From contig PLWV01000021.1 in assembly GCA_003153155.1 (NCBI GenBank), forward strand, positions 3,557 to 67,556: 64,000 nt of DNA. The letters run 5' to 3'. Below are positions 8,491 through 18,100 of the stretch, in pieces. The stretch is from Gallionella sp. GTDB lineage: Bacteria; Pseudomonadota; Gammaproteobacteria; Burkholderiales; Gallionellaceae. The position numbers and the translations under genes were made by a program. Each line of letters begins with the position of its first letter. The stretch's first letter is position 1. The notes below the pieces were generated by a model. The model saw nothing but the letters and a program-made list of their open reading frames with translations. It searched no databases and was not told the DNA's origin.

Positions 8491-9864
8491 GTGAAAATAT
8501 TGATACTTGGTGCGGGACAGGTTGGTTCTACGGTAGCAGAAAGTTTAGTCGGCGAAGCCAATGACATCACCGTCGTGGATTCCGACGGCGAGAAGTTGCG
8601 CCAGTTGCAGGATCGTCTTGATTTGCGCACGTTGGTCGGGAATGCCGCATACCCTTCCACGCTGGAGCAGGCTGGCATAGTCGATACCGACATGCTGCTG
8701 GCCGTCACACAAAGCGACGAAGTCAATCTGGTGGCCTGTAAGCTGGCAGCCAGTCTCTACAATACGCCGACTCGCATCGCGCGTATCCGCGCCCCTGATT
8801 ACCTTGCTCGTCGGGAAGTGTTCAGCGCGGATAATTTCTGTGTGGATTTTTCCATTTGTCCGGAGCAAATACTCACCGAGTACATCGTCAAACTGATCGA
8901 GTTCCCCGAGGCTCTACAAGTGCTGGAATTCGCCGGCGGCAAGGCATCATTGGTGGCGGTGCGCGCCTTTGAAGGCGGGCCACTGGTGGGCAAACCGCTG
9001 AGTTTCTTGCGTACCCATATGCCGCAGGTCGAAACCCGCGTTGCGGCGATTTTTCGCAAGGATAGGCCGATTATTCCCGAAGGCAGTACCGTGGTCGAGG
9101 TGGGTGACGAAATCTTCTTCATCGCCGCAACCGACAACATCCGCAGCGTGCTCAAGGAAATGCGCCGCATGGATAAACCCTGCAAGCGCGTGATGATCGT
9201 CGGCGGCGGCAATATTGGTTGTCGTTTGGCAAAAGCCCTGGAGCGCGACTATCAAGTCAAGCTGATCGAATACAACAAAAAATCCTGCGAAAAAATAGCC
9301 GGGGAACTGACTCGCACGCTGGTGCTGAACGGCGATGGCACGGATGAAAAACTGATGCAGCGGGAGCGTGTCAGTGATGTGGACGTGTTCTGTTCACTCA
9401 CCAACGACGACGAGAACAACATCATGTCGGCGCTGCTCGCCAAACAGGGCGGCGCGCGCAAGGTGATTGCGCTGATCAACCGCAGCGAGTATGTCGAGTT
9501 GGTGCAGGGCGGCAAGATAGACATCGCGCTTTCTCCGGCACATGTCACCATCGGTTCGCTGCTGGCCTACGTGCGGCAAGGCGATGTGGCTGCGGTGCAC
9601 TCATTACGGCGCGGCGCGGCGGAGGCGCTTGAATTGGTAGCACACGGCGACCGTCAGTCCTCGCGAGTGGTGGGACGGCGCATCGACGAGATCGACCTCC
9701 CCAAGGGCGCGACCATAGGTGCGATCGTGCGCGGTAAAGAGGTCATCATGGGACATCGCGACGTGGTCATCGAAGCTGAAGACCACATCATCGTGTTCGT
9801 GGTCAACAAGGCGATGATACATAAAGTCGAAAAACTGTTTCAGGTTAGCATCGGGTTCTTCTGA
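8491..9864 (+). CDS. trkA: Trk K+ uptake system regulatory subunit TrkA
   Basis: A peripheral membrane NAD(H)/nucleotide-binding protein that gates TrkH. GTG at 8491, with AGAGG 5 bases upstream, gives 457 aa, the normal TrkA length; the upstream in-frame ATG at 8413 lies within the previous gene and is rejected. There are two tandem RCK units: Rossmann 1 with ILGAGQVGSTVAE and the terminal D of VVDSD, followed by TrkA-C, then Rossmann 2 with IVGGGNIGCRLAKAL and a second TrkA-C. The stop and the trkH start share one base (TGATG), so the subunits are translationally coupled. Confidence 0.96.
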   Translation: MKILILGAGQVGSTVAESLVGEANDITVVDSDGEKLRQLQDRLDLRTLVGNAAYPSTLEQAGIVDTDMLLAVTQSDEVNLVACKLAASLYNTPTRIARIRAPDYLARREVFSADNFCVDFSICPEQILTEYIVKLIEFPEALQVLEFAGGKASLVAVRAFEGGPLVGKPLSFLRTHMPQVETRVAAIFRKDRPIIPEGSTVVEVGDEIFFIAATDNIRSVLKEMRRMDKPCKRVMIVGGGNIGCRLAKALERDYQVKLIEYNKKSCEKIAGELTRTLVLNGDGTDEKLMQRERVSDVDVFCSLTNDDENNIMSALLAKQGGARKVIALINRSEYVELVQGGKIDIALSPAHVTIGSLLAYVRQGDVAAVHSLRRGAAEALELVAHGDRQSSRVVGRRIDEIDLPKGATIGAIVRGKEVIMGHRDVVIEAEDHIIVFVVNKAMIHKVEKLFQVSIGFF

Positions 9865-11321
9865 TGCAACGCACATTAACGGTTATCCATGCCTTGGGGT
9901 TGATGCTGGTGGTGTTCAGCGCCACTTATCTGATGCCAATTCTCGCTTCACTGATTTATGACGACGGCACGCTGATTGATTTCCTGCTGGCGATGGTTTG
10001 GACATCGGCAATCGGGTTTCTGATGTGGCTAATGACACGCCGCTACAAGGGCGAGCTTTCTATTCGCCATGGCTACTTACTGGTGGTGACCATGTGGACG
10101 GCGATGCCCGCCGTTGCAACCCTGCCGCTGCTGCTGGTGATCAAAGGCCTGTCATTCACCGACGCCTATTTCGAAACCATGTCCGGCATCACGACCACCG
10201 GCGCGACCGTGCTGACCGGGCTGGACACTTTGCCGCCCGCCATCAATATCTGGCGACATGAATTGTGCTGGTTAGGCGGTATGGGCATCATCGTACTGGC
10301 GGTGGCCATCCTGCCTTTGCTCGGTGTTGGCGGACGGCAATTATTCAAGGCGGAAACACCGGGCCCAATGAAGGATTCGGCGCTCACCCCGCGCATCACC
10401 GAAACGGCGCGCAACCTGTGGCTGGTGTATTTGGGCATCACCATCGCCTGTATTTTGTCATTGAAAGCAGTGGGTATGAGTTGGCTGGACGCGATCTGCC
10501 ATGCCTTTTCTGCGATGGGTCTGGGCGGGTTTTCCACCCATGATGCCAGTGTCGGTTATTTCAACTCTCCCGCCATCGAATTTGTGCTGATTATATTCAT
10601 GCTGCTGGCGGCGATGAACTTCGCCACGCATTTTCTGGTGTGGAGGAAAAAAAACCTGAAGTTATATCTGCGCGATGCCGAGGCCGTTGCTACGATTGCG
10701 TTGATATTGACAAGCTGTCTGGGCATAGCCGTATTCCTGTGGTGGGAGGGCACTTACCCGAGTTTCTGGACTGCCTTGCGCCATGCCAGCTTCAACCTGG
10801 TATCCATAGCGACGGACTGCGGCTTTGCCAGTGTGGATTTCAACCAGTGGCCGATGTTCGCGCCGATGTGGATGTTGTTCCTCAGTTGCATTGCAGTCAG
10901 TTCAGGCTCCACCGGCGGCGGCATCAAGATGGTGCGCACACTGATTCTGTTCAAGCAAGCCGGGCGCGAATTCCTCAAGTTGTTGCACCCGACAGTAGTC
11001 AATCCGATGAAGATAGGCGGCAGTGTCGTGCCCAACAACATCGTGTTTGCGGTGCTGGGATTTATTTTTCTGTATTTTATGACGGTGGCCACCCTGACCT
11101 TCGCGCTGCTGATCAGCGGTCTGGATTTCATTTCCGCATTTTCTGCGATCATTGCCTGTATCAACAACGCAGGGCCTGGGCTGGGTGTGGTGGGGCCAGC
11201 CAGCAACTTTGGTGTGCTAACAGATTTTCAGACCTGGGTATGCACGATTGCCATGCTGGTCGGCCGGCTGGAAATCTTCACTGTGCTGATTTTGTTTACC
11301 CCGCATTTTTGGCGGCGGTAA
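9864..11321 (+). CDS. trkH: Trk K+ transporter membrane subunit TrkH
   Basis: The K+-translocating pore subunit, 485 aa with about ten or more membrane segments arranged as four M1-P-M2 repeats. The selectivity loops are visible as TTGATVLTG, FSAMGLGGFSTHD, ATDCGFASVDF and CINNAGPGLG. Together with TrkA it forms the low-affinity K+ uptake system in the inner membrane. SSGSTGGGIKMVRTL is the intramembrane-loop region typical of TrkH. It is the last gene of the redoxin-IMPase-trkAH run; a 125-bp gap follows before pilG. Confidence 0.96.
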   Translation: MQRTLTVIHALGLMLVVFSATYLMPILASLIYDDGTLIDFLLAMVWTSAIGFLMWLMTRRYKGELSIRHGYLLVVTMWTAMPAVATLPLLLVIKGLSFTDAYFETMSGITTTGATVLTGLDTLPPAINIWRHELCWLGGMGIIVLAVAILPLLGVGGRQLFKAETPGPMKDSALTPRITETARNLWLVYLGITIACILSLKAVGMSWLDAICHAFSAMGLGGFSTHDASVGYFNSPAIEFVLIIFMLLAAMNFATHFLVWRKKNLKLYLRDAEAVATIALILTSCLGIAVFLWWEGTYPSFWTALRHASFNLVSIATDCGFASVDFNQWPMFAPMWMLFLSCIAVSSGSTGGGIKMVRTLILFKQAGREFLKLLHPTVVNPMKIGGSVVPNNIVFAVLGFIFLYFMTVATLTFALLISGLDFISAFSAIIACINNAGPGLGVVGPASNFGVLTDFQTWVCTIAMLVGRLEIFTVLILFTPHFWRR

Positions 11322-11446
11322 AATCGCCATGACAGAGGCGGCGAGATACGTTAGCATTGCCGTCGCAGAGCCTTTCAAAACGGTTAGTTATAGAACCGTT
11401 TAAAACAGATGATGAGTAGATCAGTGCCAATGCAAGAGGGAGCAAG

Positions 11447-11860
11447 ATGAGTGATAACCTGCCATTGTCAGGGGTGAAGGTGTTGCTGATCGACGACAGT
11501 AATACCATAAGGCGTAGCGGTGAGATATTTCTGTCGCAGGCGGGATGTCAGGTCATCCTTGCAGAAGACGGATTTGACGGCTTGGCCAAGGTGGTGGATA
11601 ACCAGCCGGATGTCATTTTCGTGGATGTGATGATGCCACGCCTGGATGGCTATCAAACCTGCGCGCTCATCAAAAAGCATCAGCATTTCAGAAATACCCC
11701 GGTGATTATGTTGACCAGCAAAGATACGCTGTTTGATCGCGCGCGCGGCAAACTGGTCGGTGCAGACCAATATTTACTTAAACCGTTCAACAAAAAAAGT
11801 TTGATAGAAACAGTCATCATGCATACTCAAGAGAAAAAGGAGGCGGATTATGGGCATTAA
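11447..11860 (+). CDS. pilG: Type IV pilus response regulator PilG
   Basis: A stand-alone CheY-like receiver, 137 aa, with acidic pocket DD at 16-17, phosphoacceptor D60 in IFVDVMMPRLDG, the switch Thr in VIMLTSK and the conserved Lys in LLKPF. GGGAGCAAG precedes the ATG. By homology, PilG passes the ChpA phosphosignal to the pilus extension machinery (through FimV/FimL and cyclase or ATPase partners). It overlaps pilH by 11 bases. Order and length match the Pil/Chp cluster of Pseudomonas and many betaproteobacteria. Confidence 0.92.
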   Translation: MSDNLPLSGVKVLLIDDSNTIRRSGEIFLSQAGCQVILAEDGFDGLAKVVDNQPDVIFVDVMMPRLDGYQTCALIKKHQHFRNTPVIMLTSKDTLFDRARGKLVGADQYLLKPFNKKSLIETVIMHTQEKKEADYGH

Positions 11861-12215
11861 AAAAATATTGATAGTGGACGATTCGGCAACAGAACGCCAT
11901 TTTATCGGGGAAATATTAAGCAAACGAGGGTTCGAGGTTTCCTTTGCCGAGGACGGCGAAAAAGGCGTGGCACAAGCCAAGCTGAACAAACCGGATTTGG
12001 TCATCATGGATGTGGTGATGCCCGGGATGAATGGCTTTCAGGCGACCAGGGCGATTACCAGCGACCCGGAAACACGTCATATCCCGGTGATTATTTGCAC
12101 CACTAAAGGTCAGGAGACCGACAAAGTTTGGGGTATGCGTCAAGGAGCCAAAGACTACGTGGTCAAGCCGATAACTGAAGCCGAGCTGTTAAGTAAGATT
12201 GCCGCATTGGGTTAA
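11850..12215 (+). CDS. pilH: Type IV pilus response regulator PilH
   Basis: The second CheY-like receiver, 121 aa: DD at 10-11, phosphoacceptor D54 in VIMDVVMPGMNG, then VIICTTKGQETDKVWGMRQGAKDYVVKP. The GQETDKVWGMRQGA stretch is characteristic of PilH rather than PilG. It is thought to act as a phosphate sink or as the retraction-side regulator of twitching. It is cotranscribed with pilG (11-base overlap). After it, a 420-bp mobile repeat separates it from pilI, which is normally only tens of bases away. Confidence 0.92.
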   Translation: MGIKKILIVDDSATERHFIGEILSKRGFEVSFAEDGEKGVAQAKLNKPDLVIMDVVMPGMNGFQATRAITSDPETRHIPVIICTTKGQETDKVWGMRQGAKDYVVKPITEAELLSKIAALG

Positions 12216-12233
12216 GTGGCGCCAAGCGACATT

Positions 12234-12653
12234 GGGAACCTTTGAAAATCCAGATTTGCGTGCATCCGTTGCGCGGATTGTCTGCTTAAACCACTTTGCT
12301 TCAATCGCTGCGTTGCGGAAAAAAATCGGTTTCGATCAACCTAAAAGTTACCCTGCACCGAAACCCCGTTTTCTTGTTTACACAACAACCCTATGCGGTG
12401 CCGCCAATATTTTTTTCAAACAACCGCTGCGTGGTTTGTTTGCTTTCATCTTTGCGCGCGCCGCGTACGATTCTGTATGGGCTGCATCAATTCCACAGTA
12501 TCAACCCCGCGTCCAGTTTGCTGGCCATTGGGTAGCCGGCCTTTGGTGCAACCGAAAGTTGGATGCGGATTGCATGCCTGTTGTATTGGGCGCCATAGTG
12601 GCTCGGTGTTCCTTCGCGGGGCATCTCGGCAAACCCTGAATTTTTAGAGGCCT
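12234..12653 (+). repeat. Family B palindromic element (copy 2) between pilH and pilI
   Basis: Starts GGGAACCTTTGAAAATCCAG and ends CCCTGAATTTTTAGAGGCC; the termini are imperfect inverted repeats matching those at 32398-32604. The interior aligns with the reverse complement of 804-1069. Open frames across it have no coding character. It fills practically the whole pilH-pilI gap, leaving 18 bases before it and 5 after it. Confidence 0.75.
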
Positions 12654-12658
12654 CATCA

Positions 12659-13153
12659 ATGTCAAAGCGGCTTAATCTGCGCGAATTCCAGCAGAACCTG
12701 ATCGACCGGCTACAGGCGACGGATATGTCTGTAGAGCGGGTGTCCACGTTGGGCGTGCAGATAGGCGGGCGAAACTGGCTGGTGGATATGGTGGATATCG
12801 GTGAAGTGTTGCCATTGCCCCCGTTGACAGTCGTGCCCTTCACCAAACCCTGGTTTCGCGGCGTGGCGAATGTGCGCGGCAATCTGTTTGGCGTGATCGA
12901 TATGGCAGCCTATGAGCACAGCGGGGCGGCATCCGGGGATATCAATAATCGCGTACTGCTGGTTGCAGAGCGGCATGCTTTTAACGTGGCGCTGCTGGTT
13001 GATCGTGTGCTGGGTTCGCGCGACGCGCGGAGATGGCTACAAAGCGAGGTTGATGGGCAAATCGAGTATCACGATGAGCAGGGCACATCTTGGCACAAGC
13101 TGGATGTGTCCGGCTTGCTGGAACAGGCGGAATTTTTGCAGATAGGCGTTTAG
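12659..13153 (+). CDS. pilI: CheW-like adaptor PilI
   Basis: A CheW-domain adaptor of 164 aa that couples the receptor PilJ to the kinase ChpA. Domain marks are [20 protein letters not shown], the [17 protein letters not shown] loop with the conserved NxRG, and LLVDRVLG. The ATG lies just 5 bases after the mobile element, so any native promoter or ribosome binding site upstream has been replaced by repeat sequence: AGAGGCC with the spacer CTCATCA is the only Shine-Dalgarno-like stretch. It is followed 25 bp later by pilJ. Confidence 0.9.
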   Translation: MSKRLNLREFQQNLIDRLQATDMSVERVSTLGVQIGGRNWLVDMVDIGEVLPLPPLTVVPFTKPWFRGVANVRGNLFGVIDMAAYEHSGAASGDINNRVLLVAERHAFNVALLVDRVLGSRDARRWLQSEVDGQIEYHDEQGTSWHKLDVSGLLEQAEFLQIGV

Positions 13154-13178
13154 CAATTCTCTAAGGGAGAGGAATAAC

Positions 13179-15110
13179 ATGGCATTTAAACTGACATTAC
13201 CCAAATTCAAACTGAAAGTAATTGGCGTGGCCGCAGCAACCTTTTTTGTGTTGACCGCGATTGCTGCCTACATGAGCAACCGGGAAGAGAGCAACAGTGT
13301 GCGCTACGTGGGGCAATCCAGCCAGTTGCTGGTGTTGTCACAGCGGCTTGCCAAAGATGCGCAGCAAGCTCTATCCGGCAACTCGGTGGCGTTTGATGCC
13401 TTGGAGGAAAGCAGGGCGAGCCTGTCGAATATTCTAACCAGGCTGGACAAGGGCGATGGCACGTTGCCCGCGACCGCCGGTGCGTCGCGCGTTGCGCTGG
13501 ACGAGTTCATGAAGAGTGCAAACAAAACACTGCTGGATGTGCAAACATTGCAAGACGGGCGTGCCGGCTTGGTGACATTGGGTGTGACAGTGTCAACGAT
13601 TGACACAGTGAGTGTCGAGTTGCGTGGACTGACACAGACGATGACCGATACTTTTGGTGGCGCAAAAAAGGAGCAGGTAACGCGCTTTGCCCTGGCGACG
13701 GAGCGTATCGGTAAAGATGCGGGCGGGCTGTTGGGGTCGGAAGTGACGATTGATCAGGTAGCCCAGCTCGGGATCGACACCATTGCGGCGGAAGACAGCC
13801 TGGCCGCGCTGCCTGCGACGGATGCAAATGTGGCGCGCGTGCGGGATTTGTTCGATACCACCCGCAATAGCGTCGAGATTCTGGTTTCTCAGGTGCGTAA
13901 CCTGGTGGCGGCAAAGAGTGCGGCCAAGGCGATCGTGGATGATTCTGATTCATTGTTGACCGGAGCGCAGCGTTTGGTGGATTCTTACCAGTCATCTTCG
14001 CGGATTGCCACTGTGGCCGCCTTGCTGTTCGGCCTGTTGTTATTGTCATCGCTGCTATTGTTGGCCAAGGCCTATGTGGATGAATCTCGCCACCGTGCCG
14101 AGGAGGCGACGCGCATCAATAGCCAGAATCAGAACGCGATTTTGCGCTTGATGAACGAGATGGGCGATCTGGCGGACGGCGATTTGACGATTCGCGCGAC
14201 AGTCACGGAAGATGTCACCGGTGCGATTGCCGACTCGCTGAACTACACCACCGAAGAGTTCCGTAAACTGGTGTCGCGAATTATAGCTGCGGTGGAACAG
14301 ATGGGGCACGCAACAAAAAATGCCGAAGATATTTCCAAGGGGCTTCTGGATGCAGCGCAGAAACAGGCGCGGGAAATTCAGGAGGCTGGCGAAGCGGTGC
14401 AGTTGATGACCAAATCCATCAAAGAGGTGGATTCCAGCGCGGCGCAGTCTGCCAACGTGGCGCGCCGCACTTTGGTGGCGACCGAGCAGGGTGCGCGAGC
14501 GGTGCGCAATACTATTAGCGGTATGGACGCTATTCGTGAGCAGATTCAGGATACCTCCAAGCGGATCAAGCGGCTCGGCGAAAGTTCGCAGGAGATCGGC
14601 GAAATCGTTGACCTGATTTCCGACATTACCGAACAGACCAATGTGCTGGCGTTGAATGCGGCGATTCAAGCGGCTTCCGCCGGTGAAGCAGGGCGCGGAT
14701 TCTCGGTGGTGGCGGAAGAGGTGCAGCGTCTGGCGGAACGTTCCGGCGAGGCGACCAGGCAGATCGGTGCGCTGGTGAAAACCATTCAGGGTGATACCCA
14801 TGACGCAGTGGCGGCGATGGAAAAGAGCACCTTGGGTGTGGTGGAAGGAGCCAAGCTGTCTGATGTGGCCGGTCAATCGCTGCGGGAAATTGAGCAAGTA
14901 TCTAACGAGCTGGCGGCGCTGATCAACAGTATTTCGACATCCACCCAAGTGCAGACTGACATGGCCAGCGAAGTGGCGAGCGTGATGCAAGACATTCTGC
15001 AAATTACCGTGCAGACCACGGAAGGTACGCGTTTAACAGCTAATTCCATCGCGCAGTTGACCGGCCTGACATCTGACTTGAGAGGTTCGGTAGCAGGCTT
15101 TAAATTGTAA
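13179..15110 (+). CDS. pilJ: Methyl-accepting chemoreceptor PilJ
   Basis: A 643-aa receptor: TM1 about residues 14-32, a periplasmic type IV pilus sensor region about 33-275 with PilJ repeats ([16 protein letters not shown]), TM2 about 277-300, a HAMP-like linker ([19 protein letters not shown]), and an MCP signalling domain whose hairpin tip [20 protein letters not shown] lies near residue 482. [21 protein letters not shown] follows. It senses surface contact through pilin in Pseudomonas, by homology. AAGGGAGAGG precedes the ATG. It sits between pilI and chpA. No methyltransferase or methylesterase gene is present in the cluster to adjust its sensitivity. Confidence 0.94.
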   Translation: MAFKLTLPKFKLKVIGVAAATFFVLTAIAAYMSNREESNSVRYVGQSSQLLVLSQRLAKDAQQALSGNSVAFDALEESRASLSNILTRLDKGDGTLPATAGASRVALDEFMKSANKTLLDVQTLQDGRAGLVTLGVTVSTIDTVSVELRGLTQTMTDTFGGAKKEQVTRFALATERIGKDAGGLLGSEVTIDQVAQLGIDTIAAEDSLAALPATDANVARVRDLFDTTRNSVEILVSQVRNLVAAKSAAKAIVDDSDSLLTGAQRLVDSYQSSSRIATVAALLFGLLLLSSLLLLAKAYVDESRHRAEEATRINSQNQNAILRLMNEMGDLADGDLTIRATVTEDVTGAIADSLNYTTEEFRKLVSRIIAAVEQMGHATKNAEDISKGLLDAAQKQAREIQEAGEAVQLMTKSIKEVDSSAAQSANVARRTLVATEQGARAVRNTISGMDAIREQIQDTSKRIKRLGESSQEIGEIVDLISDITEQTNVLALNAAIQAASAGEAGRGFSVVAEEVQRLAERSGEATRQIGALVKTIQGDTHDAVAAMEKSTLGVVEGAKLSDVAGQSLREIEQVSNELAALINSISTSTQVQTDMASEVASVMQDILQITVQTTEGTRLTANSIAQLTGLTSDLRGSVAGFKL

Positions 15111-15128
15111 TATTGGGCAAAACTGCAC

Positions 15129-18100
15129 ATGACCAATAGCGCACAATTTGATCGCAACACGCTTGCCGCAGTGAAACCCGGCGTGGACGGCACGCTGGCC
15201 GAGATCAGTGCGCAGATGGATCTTTATCTCGGTGCTCCTGCAGATAACGAGACGGCTTTGGAAGTGGTGCGTTCCGAGTTGCACCGTTTGTTGGGCGTGC
15301 TAAAAATGGTTGGCCTGGATGGTGCGGCGGTATTTTGTGCCGAGCTGGAGCTCACCCTGAGCGAGCTTGCAACGAATCCGAAACAAGTTTCCGCGATGCA
15401 TCGCGATGTGCTGCGCCGCGCCTTGTTCGGTATCACACACTACCTCGACACACTGGCCAATGGTGCGGATAACGCCGCACTACGCCTGTTCCCGCAATAT
15501 CAGGAGTTGCAACAGTTGCGCGGCTTGGAGATGTCGTTCGAACTGGATCTGTTTTATCCCAATCTTGACTTGCAGTTGCCGCAACAGGTATTGAACTTGC
15601 CTGCCCAGAGCGATGCAATGGCGCGCCTCAAGATGTTGCGCAGCCAGTATCAGCAAGGCTTGTTGAAGTGGTTGCGTCAGGACGATGTCGCTGCCTCAGT
15701 GCAACAAATGCAACAGGCGTTGGATGGGGCATTGCGCTGTGCGCCACAGGATGGCAGCCGCGCGTTCTGGTGGATAGGCTATGGCTTGCTTGATTGCCTG
15801 AAGCTTGACGGGTTGCCTCCCGAAATGAATGTACGCAAGTTGCTGAGTCGCATCGACCAGCAATTGCGCGCGGTAGTTGAGGGTAATTTCGGTGATGTAA
15901 AGCCGGTTATGAACGAGATGCTCTATCTGATCGGGCACAGTCACGCCGTGAGTGAACAGGTGGAGGCGATCAAGCGGGTTTACGCGCTGGATCAATACTT
16001 GCCCGAACTTTCGGCACTGTCGCCCAGCGAAGTGGATCAGATGCTTGGCATCATGCGCGATCAATTGCGCGTTGCCGAAGAATGCTGGGAGCTGTGCGCG
16101 CAAGGCGACAAGGCGGCATGCGAAAAATTCATCAAATATGCCGAACAGATTGCTTTGCAGAGCGACAAGCTTGACCGCGATGTCCTGCAGTATCTGACCA
16201 AACAAATTCAGGTGTTGTCGCAGTATGGGAGTTCGCCGGAGCACGCGCGACCCATCGCAATGGATATGGCGATGGCACTGCTGCTGCTGGGTAGCGGTAT
16301 AGAGAATTACCGCCGTATAGGCAGCGGCTTTCAGGAGCAGGCGCGCATCCTGTCCGAGCGTATGCAGGCTGCGGTAAAGCAGCAACCGGAGGACACGAAA
16401 CGGCTGACAGAACTGGTTGATCTGCATTACCAGATGGAACAACGGGGCGACGTGATGGGTCCGCTGGCCAACGAAATGCTGGTGAACATCCAGCATGTCG
16501 AGCAAGGGTTGAACGCCTTTTTCGACAGTGCGATCAAGCGTGACGAGTTGCCTGAGTTGTTGCGTTTGTTGAGCCAGATACAAGGCGGTTTGCGTATCTC
16601 ATCCCTGCATCATGCGGAACAATTGCTGACATCCATTCAGGATCATGTCCGACGTTTCACGCAGCGTGACGATGCTCCCAGGCCGGCAGAAAGGTATGCG
16701 TTGGCCGATGCAATGAGCGCGCTGGAAAATTACATGCAACATCTGACGCATGGACAGACAGGTGATATTTCGCGACTGCAGACGGCATTGGTCGAAATGG
16801 TCAAACTGGATCAAGCCCCAGAAACAGCGGCAATCGCGCCAGCTGAACCAGCGAAGGTTTTCGCGCCGATGGCAATCGCCCCGGTCGAGCAGGTTTCCGC
16901 GCCGATGGAAATCGCTCCGGATGAGGCGCCACAGGTATCTGCACCGGTGGAAATCGCGCCAGTTGAAGCAGCGAAGGTTTTTGCAGCGATACAGCGTCCG
17001 TCGGACGAAGACCAGGAATTGCTCGATATATTTCTGGAAGAGGCGCAAGAGGTATTGGGCACCATGCGCTCCAATCTGGAGACTTGCCAATTACACCCCG
17101 ACAGTCACGAACCATTGGTGATCATCAGGCGCGCTTTCCATACTCTCAAGGGCAGCGGACGGATGGTCGGCTTGACTGAGTTGGGCGAGGTTGCGTGGTG
17201 TGTCGAGCGCGCCATGAATAAATGGTTGCAGTACAACAAAACGGCCACGCCGGGGCTGCTGAACTTTATCAAAGTGGCAGTGCAGTCTTTTGCCGGCTGG
17301 GTGGATATGCTCAGCAACCAGGGTGAGGTGATCATCGAGGCGGGGGACCTGATAGCTGCTGCGCAACAAATCGAGAACGGCCTCGATTCAGAAATGCGGC
17401 TGACCGCTTCGTCGGCCAGTGAATTGCCTGGCTTAGTCACAGACTCTGGACAGGTTTCAACACCCCTATCCGCACCCGCCCCAACGCCTTCAGAAAAGGT
17501 TGTTGTGACAGGCGAGGCCACTTTGTACTCTTCGGCGTTGTTCAATATTGCCAGTGCTGAGGTAAAGCAAAATATCGCGGTTTTGCATCAACAGCTTGAT
17601 GAGTTGCGCACGGCAGTGCCGCCGGTGGTGCAATATGATTTCATGCGTGCTGCGCACACGCTGGCGGGGGTGAGTCGCACCATGGGATTTGCCACTGTGG
17701 TGGAGCTGGCCTACGCCCTGGAAGGCTGGTTGCAGGCGCGTCTGGAGCAGCTCTTCACGCTGAGCGACGGTCAATTGCAATTGCTTGAGCAATCCATCGT
17801 CGCACTGGATGGAATGATACAGAACGTTTGCGACAAAGAAATGCCGCAGATGCGCAGTGATTTGGTTAATCAGCTACTGGCCGACAAGGACAATCTCAGT
17901 GAGGCAGCCTTGGAGCCGGCCAGCGAGGAATCGGCCAGCGAGCCGGAAAAAGCTTTGCAGCCGGAGGCATTTGCTCCCCTGACGCAGAAAGCCGAAGCGG
18001 ACCAGCCTCAAGTGCGCGACGAGGTGAAAGAGCGACTGTTGACCGATAAAGACAAGCTCAGCGGAGCGGTCGCAGAACCGGCCAGTGCGGCAGAAAGCGT

